From the NCBI RefSeq assembly GCF_050948175.1, contig NC_135199.1, positions 11,164,501-11,228,500 on the forward strand: 64,000 nucleotides of DNA. The letters run 5' to 3'. Below are positions 1 through 10,953 of this stretch, piece after piece. Below the pieces are notes generated by a model. It worked only from the letters and a program-made list of their open reading frames with translations, had not been told where the DNA came from and ran no database searches. Made by a program: the position numbers and the translations under genes. Source of the DNA: Xylocopa sonorina (lineage: Eukaryota; Arthropoda; Insecta; Hymenoptera; Apidae). Position 1 is the first letter of the stretch; every line of letters starts with the position of its first letter.

Positions 1-1394
1 CGTAAAAGATTCATGAACATCGAGGTGCGCCAGTTGGTACTAACATCGTCGATGAGAAACCTGGCCGTCTCATTAGCAACACTTTTTCGGGACAGACAAA
101 TTTTCATCTTGGCAATCGTATCGAGCACATTTCTTCTAACTTCTAACGTTAATTGCATAAAAATCTCGGCTGAAAAGTTGCCTAAATCGTTTGCACCTGG
201 CCGTAAAAATGGCAAAGACGTTGCACCCTCTGAGCGTAGGCGGAACGCAATTAAGGTTGTTAAAAAACGGGTATACGGGATAAATCGAGTCAAAAATCCC
301 GGTTAGAGCGCAGCTCCGTGGAAGACGTCGGAGGCCGTGCAAGGGAAGAGCAATTTTATTGCGCCGTTGTGCACCGCTTTATGCAATTACGAGTCGTTGT
401 CGGGGCATCGTGAAAACACGTCGTTCATCTTCCCGTGCCCGCGCATACTTTCCCTCCTCGATGCTCTCGTATAACCGGATAGTTGCTTTTGTACACATTT
501 CACGAGAGAGAGGGAGAACCGGCTCGCTCCGTTGGAAATTGAGATCCTGTTCAGCGATTGTTGCTAACGGTCCTTTTGTTAACGAAAATCTCGTTCCAAG
601 TAAACAGATTACTACGGCCGGCTTTATAAAATGGAACGCTGTTGCGATTGTTTCGATTTTGTATCCCCTACTTTTATGTCAAACACTAACGAGCAACTTT
701 TATTTAACAATCGCCGATATTGTTGTTTTCATCGAAAAACAAAATTCCATCAGAATACGCTAAACGAAAGGAAAATTCTCTGGAAAAAAGATAGTGTCAA
801 GTAGCCATAACGAATATTATAATAATAAAATGTGGAATCGAGTAAAATTAAATAGAAATCGCAAAAATTCCACAGCGAGTCACGCTTAATTCCTATGGAA
901 AATATTAAAATCTTTGCGAGTGCAAAGTTAACCCAGATTCCATTTTTCGCAAACCTAAAATAAAACGCACGAGATCATAGAAAAAATTCGCTGGGAAAAA
1001 GATTTCTCCATTCGCTTTGTAAAACAGATCGTACGTTTACATTACTTTCTAAATTTGACGAATCCTTATCTAAACAGAAATTCTCGTGATAAGTATTCCA
1101 ATCGAAAACTGTAGAATTACAGAAAATCGAATGAAAATCGTGGAAATGCTATTCAATTGTGAATCATACTTAATTTCTACGAGAGAATAATGCTCGGATC
1201 GCGGCAGAAACATAATGAGCCCATATTCAACCTTCCAAGCTCTGTTCATTCAAATCTTTGAAAAAAGGTGAAAAGAAAAAAAGGATCGATCCGATTCCTA
1301 ACTACTGACAGTACTCGAGTTTCGATTGCCCGGTATCCATTGGTCCACCCAGCTACCCTTTCCGCGGCGAACATTGGAAAACGACCAGCAGCCA

Positions 1395-1410
1395 GCGGGT
1401 TTAAACCCGC
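1395..1410. repeat. Perfect 16-bp palindrome
   Basis: The sequence GCGGGTTTAAACCCGC equals its own reverse complement. It lies in otherwise unannotated DNA, so any role as a dimer binding site is speculative. Confidence 0.7.
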
Positions 1411-1556
1411 GAAATGAATTTATCTCATCGGCGAACGATTCCGCGGTGATCGTCCCTTGTTTCCTCTAATTCACAAAGCGGTCGATTTCCAGAGAAACGA
1501 TATCTCGTTTCGTTGCTCGCCTTTCAGCGTCGGTCTGGAATAACGATAGGAAACAA

Positions 1557-1740
1557 TAGCGGATGCGTGGAGGACAAAAGAAGGGAGGGAAAACAGAGCG
1601 AGGGGGGGTGGCGGAAGGAACGGAAAAAAGAAGTGAAAGCCAACAGCGACAGGGAGTAGCGGGATGAAAGGGAGGGAAACGAAAGATAAAAAGGGTAAAC
1701 GGGGATAAATACGCTCGAAAAGAGGAAACGAGTCCGCGAG
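1557..1740 (+). repeat. Polypurine-rich tract
   Basis: The plus strand is strongly purine-biased for about 180 bases (runs of GGGAGGG, GAGAG and AAAGAAG types, with few pyrimidines). Such asymmetry is a low-complexity sequence property. It also removes stop codons from the opposite strand, which explains the overlapping minus-strand frames seen there (1466-1817). Confidence 0.6.
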
Positions 1741-3959
1741 GGACGAATGGATGCGACGGAAAGATGCTGATCAAGCTGCAGCGTATAATTTAGCTTTTTC
1801 AGGGAGCTCGTTAACAATACAAGCCTTCGTTCACCCTCCCTAGATGCGTCTTGTTATACTTTAAAAAGGATCACTAGAAATCTGTCCCACTTTGCTTTGG
1901 AAATAGAAGAAACTAAAAAGAATTTTTAAAGAACGTTCGTTAACTAAAAATTCTATGATGAATCACTTATTTTGATCACAAACGTTGAGAAGAAACGCGA
2001 ACAATAATTGTTGCAAACAATCGCAAGTGATAAATTGGAGTCGCGTCTAAAACTACATGATATTTGCTGCCAGGATTATCACGTATGGACGTTCCTTTGG
2101 GTTAGATGGAACCGCAAAATGGTCAAGGCAACTCGGTGGTCAGCAACACCATCTGTTTACGCAAGTAAATCCCCTGTACACGGTACTATGTCGCGTCTTC
2201 CTGTTGGAATGAGGAATTACGCGTCGAGGAGGCTTCACGCTTGTCCATTACCCGCGTGATTACCTCGAACCTTATTCCACGCCTATATTTAAACGGAGGA
2301 AAACGTTCGCGAAGCATTTAGAAAACAATTGCTGTTGTTTCTCTAAGAAATATTTTATTCCGTGTTCTTTAAACACTTATCGATCGAAAGGCATAAAGGC
2401 TCAGCAGCCTCTTCCTACCAAATTCATCTATCAAACAACGAAAACCGTCCGAGGGGGTGGGAAAAAAAGTATTATCCGACATGATCCATCCCGCAAAGGC
2501 AGCGAACAACGCGATCCACGACATCATGATAAATAATAACCCCTTCTTGGAAAGGAAACTTCCTTTCGGTTGACCAACAACCAAAGGGTATCCGAACCTT
2601 TCCAGCGGAGAATTAATGGTTTTTCTCGCGATGGAACACGCGCGTATCTTCGGCAAAGAAATCGAAGAGAGCTTCCCATTCTCGAGGGAAAGGGAAAGAC
2701 CGATATAGAGGGGTGGGCTTAAGCGTCGATCGGGCTTTCTATGAAATCGGAAGGGCTTCAATGGGTATTATTACGGCATAAGGGGAGCGTGGCCCGTAAC
2801 GACGGTAATTCCACTGGTCGATGAGCGATTGTGACCGACCTTACATGGACGAAGATAAGCAACACGTGAAAAATCTTTTCGCGTTCACATGCCGTCAGAC
2901 TAGTCTAACCTTATCGCGAAAGCTTTAGAGGAAGCACCGGCGAAACCATCTTCGCCCTTATCACCACCCAGTCTGCCCGTTGCCATCGAAAACTCGACGG
3001 ATTTTGCTGGATTCCAAATGGAAATATTATTATATTCCGAAAAAGTATTTGCGAATATTACGTGCAAAGTGTTTCAAGATGATAAAATTGATATAGTTAT
3101 TCAAATGGCACGCCATTGCCCATCCAATTGCTGTTTAATTGTACGCATATAGTTATAGAAATTGTACGTACAATTTCTTCCAATTTTCTTCTTCCAGCTA
3201 ATAAAAGTTTATTGCGTTCGGTAGGAGAATCGAGCGAATATCAAACGGTAGTAGGTAAAAGAATTTGCTGTTGAGGGAAACATGCAGTTTACCCATGATT
3301 CGAAAATCTGATTCCGAGGTTCCGGCGAGTGGGAGACGGGATAGACTTCAACCATAATTTTTCGTTTCCTTTGTGTCCCGAAATTGGCCGGCATTCTTTG
3401 CAAGTCTCTCACGCAAACACAGGGTATACACATTTCGCTGGGACGCAATCTTGAATATCTTTTATCCGCCCTAAGTCTCCACGACTGTCCTTCTTTCTAC
3501 CTCGATAAAGGAGAAGAACAACGAAAGCGAATATTCCGCGAAATTTCCTAACGTTTATTTTTTTTCCTCCCATTTTACCATCCCTCGCCTCGTTTTACGA
3601 GTAAAGCCAACATTCCCACGATATTTCCCATTTTAAATCGACCCAACGTGCATCAATGCCGCGATTGTTCCAGTTAACAATCAACGAGTCAAGTGCACCG
3701 TGAAATTCGGAAATATCGATAAAAATTTGAATTATTACTTTTCGACGGTGAACTCGACCGCCTATGCATTTGATATCGGCGTAACCGAGATTCGTTTGAG
3801 CAAAGCCCGTTATAAAAGAATTTACAACGGCATTCCGGTGATGTAAAAAAAAAAACTTGATACACGAATCGTTGCCATTTGAACGTTCAACTAATTCGCG
3901 GATGTGTGCCGACTACACCACGCAGTATTTGGAAACATTAAATCCAGTAGCAAGTGACG

Positions 3960-4300
3960 AGGAGGATGAGCAGCATCCAGAGCGGACGGCGTCCAGGAAA
4001 TCAGCACGCAACGCCGCTTCCGGTTCCGCGGGGCTCCTGCTTCCGAGGGCCGGAAATCGCAAAGCCAGCCACCCGCCGCTTCCGGGCCGTTCGTTAACAG
4101 CGAATCTTCGCTCGGCGCGGCGGACTCGCGTGAAACCGTTCGTGCAACCCGTGCCGATACGCCGGTGGAATGGCTAAGTAGGCTGTTAGCGCAATACGAA
4201 AATATATGCGACGCTGGCTGCAGGGGTAGCTACTCGGAGCCAGGAGTCCACTGCGACACAGGGCTCGCTCCGCGGCCGCGCGCTGGGTCAAAGGAAAACT
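3960..4300. promoter_or_regulatory. CpG-rich segment
   Basis: CpG dinucleotides are dense across this stretch, including a NotI-type GCGGCCGC site near 4272. A plus-strand frame (3857-4177, starting at an ATG) runs through it but has no recognisable domain. A regulatory or 5' UTR role is as likely as coding. Confidence 0.3.
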
Positions 4301-4448
4301 TTAATTATCGCGTTTTAAAAGTCCGACTCTAGCGAAACTAAGTACTTCGGCCCCCTTTCCGTTTCGGAATTCAGCTAATATCGGGCTGCTGGCCGAGCTC
4401 CGCTTTAATCTACCCAAGCCGGGTCACTTCGAAAAATGATACCGCCGC

Positions 4449-4459
4449 CACGTGACGTC
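4449..4459. promoter_or_regulatory. Overlapping palindromic E-box and CRE-like site
   Basis: CACGTGACGTC contains CACGTG (canonical E-box, bound by bHLH and bHLH-ZIP factors) overlapping TGACGTC (7 of 8 positions of the cAMP response element). The motif match is read directly; function is inference. Confidence 0.35.
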
Positions 4460-7400
4460 CTTTGATACACGCTGAGAGATGGCCACTTTGTTTGAGTACA
4501 GTGATAGACGACGATGAAGTTAACGAGGCAAAAGTAGTGGAAAATGTGTTTCTGTTTCTTCGATTTTCCGGGTGGAGTGAAATATTTTTGGCTATGTAAC
4601 GTTGGAAATATGTGTAGAAATTGGAAACGTAGGATTAGCCTGGTAATTAATTAAATGCCTTAGATAAGACATTTTCGCTAAACAGGACAGAGTTGATAAA
4701 CGATGGTCCGGTCTATAGAGTTTAAGGGAGAAATTATGCTCGGTTCTGGAGCTTGGAAGGCGTACCTTATCTCGCATTCTACTTCACTTACTTAGCATTC
4801 AAAACAGGATACATAATAGAAATATTCCTACCATCTATTACATAATTCTTTCTGGAAATATTCCCAGAGACACGATGTTACTTAAACTTCCAATTGTGAT
4901 GTCTCGTTTGTGTCTGACGGACGGACATCTGAATCCAAAAGACGAGGCATTAAAATGTTATCAGGCGTCCCATCGTGACGAAGCCATCGCACCGTCAACG
5001 ATAATGTTTCCTCCCTCCTTTGACGGTGAAAATCGGATAGAAATCGATACGAACTAACCGACGATTTCCTCTGTTTTTAGCTCCGAAAAAGTGCTAAAGC
5101 ACTAAAAGCTGTGTAACATACGCTATCGTCCCAAATCCATCGACACACTAATACAACCAAATTTTTGTCCCACATTTTCGATCCAATTCCTTTATCTAAA
5201 ATCGCATCGCTCGCACGACACCCGAGACAACCGATAATTTCTCGCAGAAACGACCGGCGCTAAAGAACTTGATGGGCCAAAGAAGTTAATTGCGCGTGAC
5301 ACAAATCGTGTCTACGAGAAAAAAAGGGGGTGGCGGGATTAAAGGGGTTTCCATTTAAATAGGTTGTCGGGCGAAATGAAAAAAAAAGAAAATGCGGAGG
5401 TGCACCAGGAACGGATAAAAGGGAACTGGGTTAGATTAGGTCGGTCGTAATGGGCGGTGAAACAATGCTACGCGACCAGAGCTTGGACGGAACCCTTTGA
5501 TTGTGCGTAGAAAATGTCGTCGATTCAACTGCGCCTTTATCGATCAAATTTCTCTCGAGCGAGCACCCAAGCATCGGTGGCCGAAGCATTCGTACAACGT
5601 GCCCTCTCTCCCTCCCCTCTCGTTACTCCTCGTCCACCGTCACCCTCGACTGGCCATGCTTGTTTTCCTTTCACCGGGTGCATTTCAAAGAGTGCATAAA
5701 ACCGCTATCAGGAATGTTTCTCCCGCGTTTATGCTCGCGTTACTCCCATGCGGTAATACCAGCTAAGGTCTCCTAAAGCGCTGTGCCGTGCCATTGCAAC
5801 GTATCGTGGCTGAGATTTAAGACAGCGTAATTGCACGACAATCGACTAATGAAGTGAAACATGGTTCTTGGTAACCATCATTAATTATTTCGAAATTAAC
5901 GAACAATATTTATTAACAGTTTTTATATTAAAAAGCTGATTGGAACAAGAAGCAAGCAGAGATGGACAACTGAAACGAGGACAGCGATAAAACTCCAATT
6001 AGGAATAATTAACGAATCTTCTGACAGTGGGCGATAATCATATTCGATAAATCTACCGACTCGTAACCGAGCAAAATCGACGTTGTCGTTTCAATAGGAC
6101 AATGATAAATACATAAGTGAGAAGGATACCGCGCCACTCGAAGTAGTAATTCCAGCGATAAATCCAACAATAGCGTTTAACCAATTATCACGAGCGTCCC
6201 CTAGAGAATCGTATAAACGTTTAAAAGGCACGGGAACAGTTAACCAATCACGCGTACCTAACATTTACCTCGAAAAATATTATTTCTTAAATGTTTTATT
6301 TAATACACGTCCCCCAATTGCAGAGTTTTAAACCAAACTTGGCCATACGAGCCGATACTAAGAAGCTTATACACAGGCTTCGTTTAATATACGCCAGGAT
6401 ATTTAATCGTTCGTGTGAAATTTCGTAGGATTTCCACTTCCGGCGCAATCAACAAGACCGATCTCCATAAACTCGGAACGCCACGCCGAGGTTCGAGCAA
6501 TTACGGAATTCCGCGGACAAAATGAGGCCCGGATTCGACAAGCGAGAATTGCAAGCGTTGCGAATACGGCTTAAATTCGCGCGGACTGGAAAGAGCCCGT
6601 CGCATTTCAGCCGGTTTTAATGAATCACATTTACCTATTTATCTTACATGCTTTGCCGTTGTCTCGTTCAAGCGATGCGTGTAAAATTCAATTTTACGTT
6701 ACAAACACTGTTTTGTAGGCGATTTTTTTAGATGAGAAGGGGATATTGCGCTAAAAGAAGTAAAAAATCATGTTTATCCTTTAATCCTGCAAAACGTATC
6801 ACGGTTTTACCCATTTTTCATACTTATGGTCCAGTTTCCAGCTATACTCGTATATTTATTTTTCACCGCGTGAGAAAAGAAATAATGGTTTTCGTACAGT
6901 TATTTGTGAATACAGAAAAGCATGATTCTCGAAAGGTTGTGACGTTCAAATAGATGTGGAAGCGATACAGAGGGAAAAAATCATTTGAACCGCGTAAAGT
7001 AATCCTTTTGTGCCCGCCCCGTTATGCGTTTAATAATGGCGCACTTAATACACAGCAATGGCCGTACCTGACGCGTATGCAAACTAACCACTCAGCCGCT
7101 AGTCCATCGTTAATTAGAAACGCGGCGAAAAAGAGGATACTTCCCGCGCAAAACTTGTATGATCGGTAAACCGAACGGGACAACCGGTAAAGGGCCGCTT
7201 TATGAGATAAAGTGGACGACGTCTGACCACTTCTATCGCATACTACTTGCGGAGCGCTGGTAGCGAGTCACTTTCATCATGACAATTCTTTGTCACCAAC
7301 TTTGCACAATGAAGTTTTTTATCTTGAAAATTAACTCTAGGTGATATTTGAAAATTAAAGTGTTAATTTCATCAAATATCGATCGCCATTCTTTCCTTTC

Positions 7401-7581
7401 ACCTGAAGTATACTCGAAGATTAACAACCTAATTAATGTCGTTAATTAAGTTCAAGTGTCGTTTGCACGCATCGAGAAATATTTAAAAAAAGAAAAAGTA
7501 GTCCAGGAACGAAATTGATATGTATTCGCAGTATAGTCTGAACATTGCTGCATTTCTTGAAAACTTTCGAACGATCCTTCT

Positions 7582-8290
7582 TTTCGCGGTGTAAACACAA
7601 GGGCGTTCCGAAGATTCCGTAACTAGGTTAACCCTGACAGAATTCAGGACGTTGCACATCTAACGTCAGATTTGTAAAACAGTCCAAGAAACGGATTATA
7701 CTTTATATTTGCCCGCGAAACCGGTAGCGGGAACGGAAAGCGTAATACGAATATTTACGTAATTTGCCCTTTATAACCGTGCACGCGGTAAGAGAACTCG
7801 GCAAGGACTATTATCCTCTGTCGCTAAATTAGGTAGATTTAAGCACCGCACGAGTGACTGTAAACTACGAGACTACTTAACGCGAAACGACAAGTCTATC
7901 TTGAAACTGTTTTTCTTTCTTTCACGTAGCAGAGGCATCAAAACTGTCGGTCGCATGCAACGCGGTTTCTCACTTTTACGGATGGGCGGTTCAAAGATAC
8001 GAAACTAGGTTAATCTTGATAGGCATGGAATTCTCCTTGGGATTCCTAAATCAACGGAGGCACCGGGAACACCGATAGATCGATAACTTCATTCATCCGT
8101 ATCGGGTGAGTTATATCAACGAAAATCACGGGAACAGACGAACCGTAAAAACGATCGCGGGCACTAAGAAGTGTAACTGAATCGTACCAGCCGACAATTC
8201 TTTCGCCGGCGCGTTTCAAACGAATCGCATTTTCGCGGCATAAACACGAGGGCGTTGCAAAGGCAACGCAACTAGGTTAACTCTAACATT
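7582..8290. repeat. Three imperfect dispersed repeat copies
   Basis: Three copies share a core ending AACTAGGTTAA followed by a similar short tail, near 7620, 8004 and 8270. Copies 1 and 3 are the closest: both carry CGCGG, a TAAACAC block and GAGGGCG- or AAGGGCG-type sequence about 20-40 bases before the core. Both are also followed by an ACAGTC block and a CCCGCGAA block. Copy 2 (7975-8025) is more divergent. The origin could be local segmental duplication or an old mobile element. Confidence 0.5.
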
Positions 8291-8373
8291 CACAATGATA
8301 CACGAACAGTCTTGGACGTACGTGAACAAATATCGCATAGAAAGAAAACAGAGATGTCCTTTACTCACCCGCG

Positions 8374-8520
8374 AAGCAGCTGATCAGGACTGACGACGAC
8401 GACGTCGGCGGCGCCGATGACGATGGCGACGATGGCAGGTTATAACCTTTGATTCCACCGTGATCGAGGATCCCTCTCGACAGGTCGACAGCTCGAGATA
8501 TCATACGCGACTGTGAAGAA
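8374..8520 (-). other. Possible minus-strand 5' UTR exon with strong splice donor
   Basis: On the minus strand the sequence runs GCTTCGCGG then GTGAGTAA at about 8366-8374, a near-ideal splice donor. Upstream on that strand lie a CGT-triplet microsatellite and two NRF-1-like palindromes. This looks like the first, non-coding exon of a minus-strand gene whose coding exons lie left of the window. No coding content is visible, and transcript evidence is absent. Confidence 0.3.
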
Positions 8521-8648
8521 CGCTACAAACGAGAGGCTAGAACGCGGTCCGAACCGCGTATCGACTCGACGACTGCGGAAATACCACTCACTTCACCGTT
8601 CGCCACGAGCGTGCACAACGAAACGATAGACGGACATACGATGACAAC

Positions 8649-8712
8649 GGCGACGACGACGACAACGACGACGACGACGACGACGACAAACGACGACGAC
8701 GACGACGACGAG
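8649..8712. repeat. (CGA)n trinucleotide microsatellite
   Basis: About 64 bases of nearly pure CGA/ACG triplets, interrupted twice by AA. The repeat produces homopolymeric Thr, Asp or Val runs in open frames on both strands; these are artefacts of the repeat. Confidence 0.9.
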
Positions 8713-8785
8713 CAAAAGGTAGAAAACGTTACCCTGCTTCCACCACCGACACCGCCCTCGCGCCTCGCCACACTCACCGCGGTAC

Positions 8786-8826
8786 TACGCATGCGCGACG
8801 CCGCCTTGATAGTACGCATGCGCACG
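8786..8826. promoter_or_regulatory. Pair of NRF-1/Ewg-type palindromes
   Basis: CGCATGCGC occurs at 8788-8796 and again at 8815-8823, 27 bp apart. Each is close to the NRF-1 consensus (YGCGCAYGCGCR); the Drosophila family member is Erect wing. NRF-1 sites mark CpG-rich promoters of housekeeping and neuronal genes. Their position just upstream of a candidate minus-strand 5' exon supports a promoter here. Confidence 0.4.
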
Positions 8827-9691
8827 TTTCTCACCCCGCACCTGTTTCCAAGCTTTTGTAGCGAGACATAGAATTCTCACGTATCGCAAAACTTTCGGAA
8901 GCACATTAGAACCCCGTTACAATGTTTCCGACATGTTTCTGTCACCTTTGTCGATCTCTGCCCTTCATATTTATCAAACATGTAGCTTAAAGCACCGCCG
9001 CTCACGCGGCTGCAGCTTGCATACGAACATTTTATTCAAGTTAGATTGCACGATTTCAAGAACATTCTCCGCGACCGCTCCTCGCTGTTCACAGTATTTC
9101 TTCATTGAAGTATTCGGTTTTTCCGGTTTCCATTATTTTGTTTATCTTTAATTAGAGGACACAGAGTTTATTGTTGAGGATTATCAGATTATCGTAAATT
9201 AAATCCGGTAAGAATCTAAAACGCCATGCTCCCTCGGGTTTTTGCGGCCACGAGAATGCAAATTAGGAGTAATTTGAAGTTAGCGCGCGCAATAACGGAG
9301 TACGCCGGTTTATGTACATGTTATCTGATATAAGATACCTTTGCATCCTTGATGACGAAGAATATTCTCTCTAACTATTAGTAAACGTTGTACTAAATTT
9401 GTGATAAAAAAAGAAAACATTTCTTATTAAACTCCTCTTTCAAATCTATTAACATGAAATTAATATTAAGGAATAGTTTATCCTTTATCTCTCTGTTGCA
9501 TCCGCTGCAGCAAAAATTTATCAAAATACCAACGCATTTTTTACAAGAAATGAATTAAGAATTCATAAACGTCGCCATACAGAAACAGTCTTGAGACAAG
9601 GCTAATCTTGAATCGCAACAACGTAACCTTTAGACAATGCAGATTCGATTAAAGTTCAAAGTACGAAAAAGTTTTCCAATCAGAACGGAAC

Positions 9692-9913
9692 GTGTTCCGG
9701 TGGGCCTCTCGTTCCACGACGGCTAACCAGCCGACAGAAACAATCGACGAATGGGGGCGAAGGAGGAAAGTTGTCGAGTACCCACGAGATATCTTGCCCA
9801 ATGAATTCTTCGATCGAGCTTTAACATGGGAGGCTATCTATAACGCCTGCTGGCTGCTTAACAGTTCTCAACTGGACCTTCTCCCACAATCTCCTGTCTT
9901 TTTCTGTACTTAA
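9692..9913 (+). other. Unassigned open frame, possibly coding exon
   Basis: A frame of about 73 codons with balanced composition (many Trp, Arg, Asp and Pro residues; for example IDEWGRRRKVVEYPRDILPN) stands out from the surrounding AT-rich DNA. A plausible acceptor (TTTTCCAATCAG) lies just upstream. I do not recognise the product. No clear donor or start context is visible, so it could be an exon of an unrecognised gene, part of a longer 5' end of the neighbouring ciliary gene, or chance. Confidence 0.2.
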
Positions 9914-10195
9914 AACTTTCAATAAGGGAAATGACTCACCTATAGCTGTAATTAATAAATATCTTCGAATGTAGAGACTTACTGTTCGTACAATATTGAG
10001 TCCTTAAGAGTTCCAGTCTTTTTTGAATTTAATCTTAAAATAAAGAAAAACATTGAAAAAATACGATATAATCGTTAATTTAATGGCAAGGTTACCTTAA
10101 ATTTATCTCAAGATTACTACATAAAATTATTTCTTCGTCATATTATGCGAGTATAATGTTTACATTCATAACATGGAAGGAGACCAGGAAAACGA

Positions 10196-10378
10196 ATGTT
10201 GCCTATGGTGGAACAGAAACAGAAATTGCCAGACACCGCAAAATTTCAGCGTAAGGACGAGTGGTATAAATACAGCCCAAGCTACAAGGCACCTCGACGT
10301 TTGTTTCCACGGGCAACGTGCGGCGATGGATCAAACCGTATCACGTGTTTTAATGCTCCGCAAGCCATCTTTATCTAG
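10196..10378 (+). other. Unassigned short open frame
   Basis: A 60-codon frame rich in Lys, Pro, Tyr and Trp (segment KDEWYKYSPSYKAPRR) ends at a TAG. A second frame (10173-10388) overlaps it, so reading-frame choice is uncertain. It could belong with the 9692-9913 frame, about 280 bases upstream. Function is unknown. Confidence 0.18.
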
Positions 10379-10953
10379 CAACATTTAGTTGCATCAGAAA
10401 CGCGACGTATCACGATTAGTTCTATAGTCACGCGTACGATGTATTTTCTGGTCATGAATTTCGATTAACCAGACACCGTTACATTTTTTCTTTTTCTTAT
10501 CCTCAACGTTTGGAACTTTAATTTAGGTGAGAGCTAAGAAGTAAGCAACCGCAACACGTCTACCTGCTAAAAATGGGAAGAAAAAGACGAAGGGAGAAGA
10601 AAGGAACGATACGATAATTGCGATTTTTATCTCACAATTTGCCCATGAAAGTACGCAACCCATCGGGGAAATCTTTCTGATGGCACGATTTGCATTTAAA
10701 TGAGATTAGTGTTACTGCAAGACGTTATAAAAGCATACCGCTAATGACTGTATGTGGCCGTCAAAGAGTGTAATAATTGATCCTTGATGAATGGACTAAC
10801 TCTGATGATGGACGAAAATGAAACGGACAAAAGTCGTTAAATCGTAATTTGACGGATATCAGGCAAGACGTACGAAAAAATTCAATATTTAAAGAGAAAA
10901 ATAAGCAAAAGGAACGCATGAATATCGTGACGAGATAAAAACACGGATACCGA

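Larger units (their letters stand above)
1..7570. other. Gene-poor, comparatively GC-rich region
   Basis: I see no open reading frame here with recognisable protein similarity or a believable exon structure. The longest frames (for example 3857-4177 and 5497-5776) sit in CpG-rich or pyrimidine-rich DNA, where stop codons are rare by composition. Visible content is a polypurine stretch near 1560-1740, a 16-bp palindrome at 1395-1410, a CpG-rich segment near 3960-4300 and an E-box/CRE overlap at 4449-4459. The region probably contains introns and regulatory DNA of a gene lying off the left edge; that is inference. Confidence 0.5.

Noticed and set aside
1466..1817. Overlapping minus-strand frames of about 100 codons
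   Set aside because: Explained by the plus-strand polypurine bias, which removes stop codons on the other strand; no domain, start context or splice sites.
3857..4177. 106-codon plus-strand frame
   Set aside because: Lies in CpG-rich DNA; composition (Arg, Ala, Ser, Pro) is what such DNA encodes by chance, and no splice structure is evident. Kept only as a regulatory segment.
5497..5776. Three overlapping plus-strand frames of 61-91 codons
   Set aside because: All three frames are open in a pyrimidine-rich stretch; none has recognisable protein character over the others.
8523..8871. Open frames on both strands encoding Thr, Asp or Val homopolymers
   Set aside because: They are translations of the CGA-triplet microsatellite at 8649-8712, which lacks stop codons in most frames.
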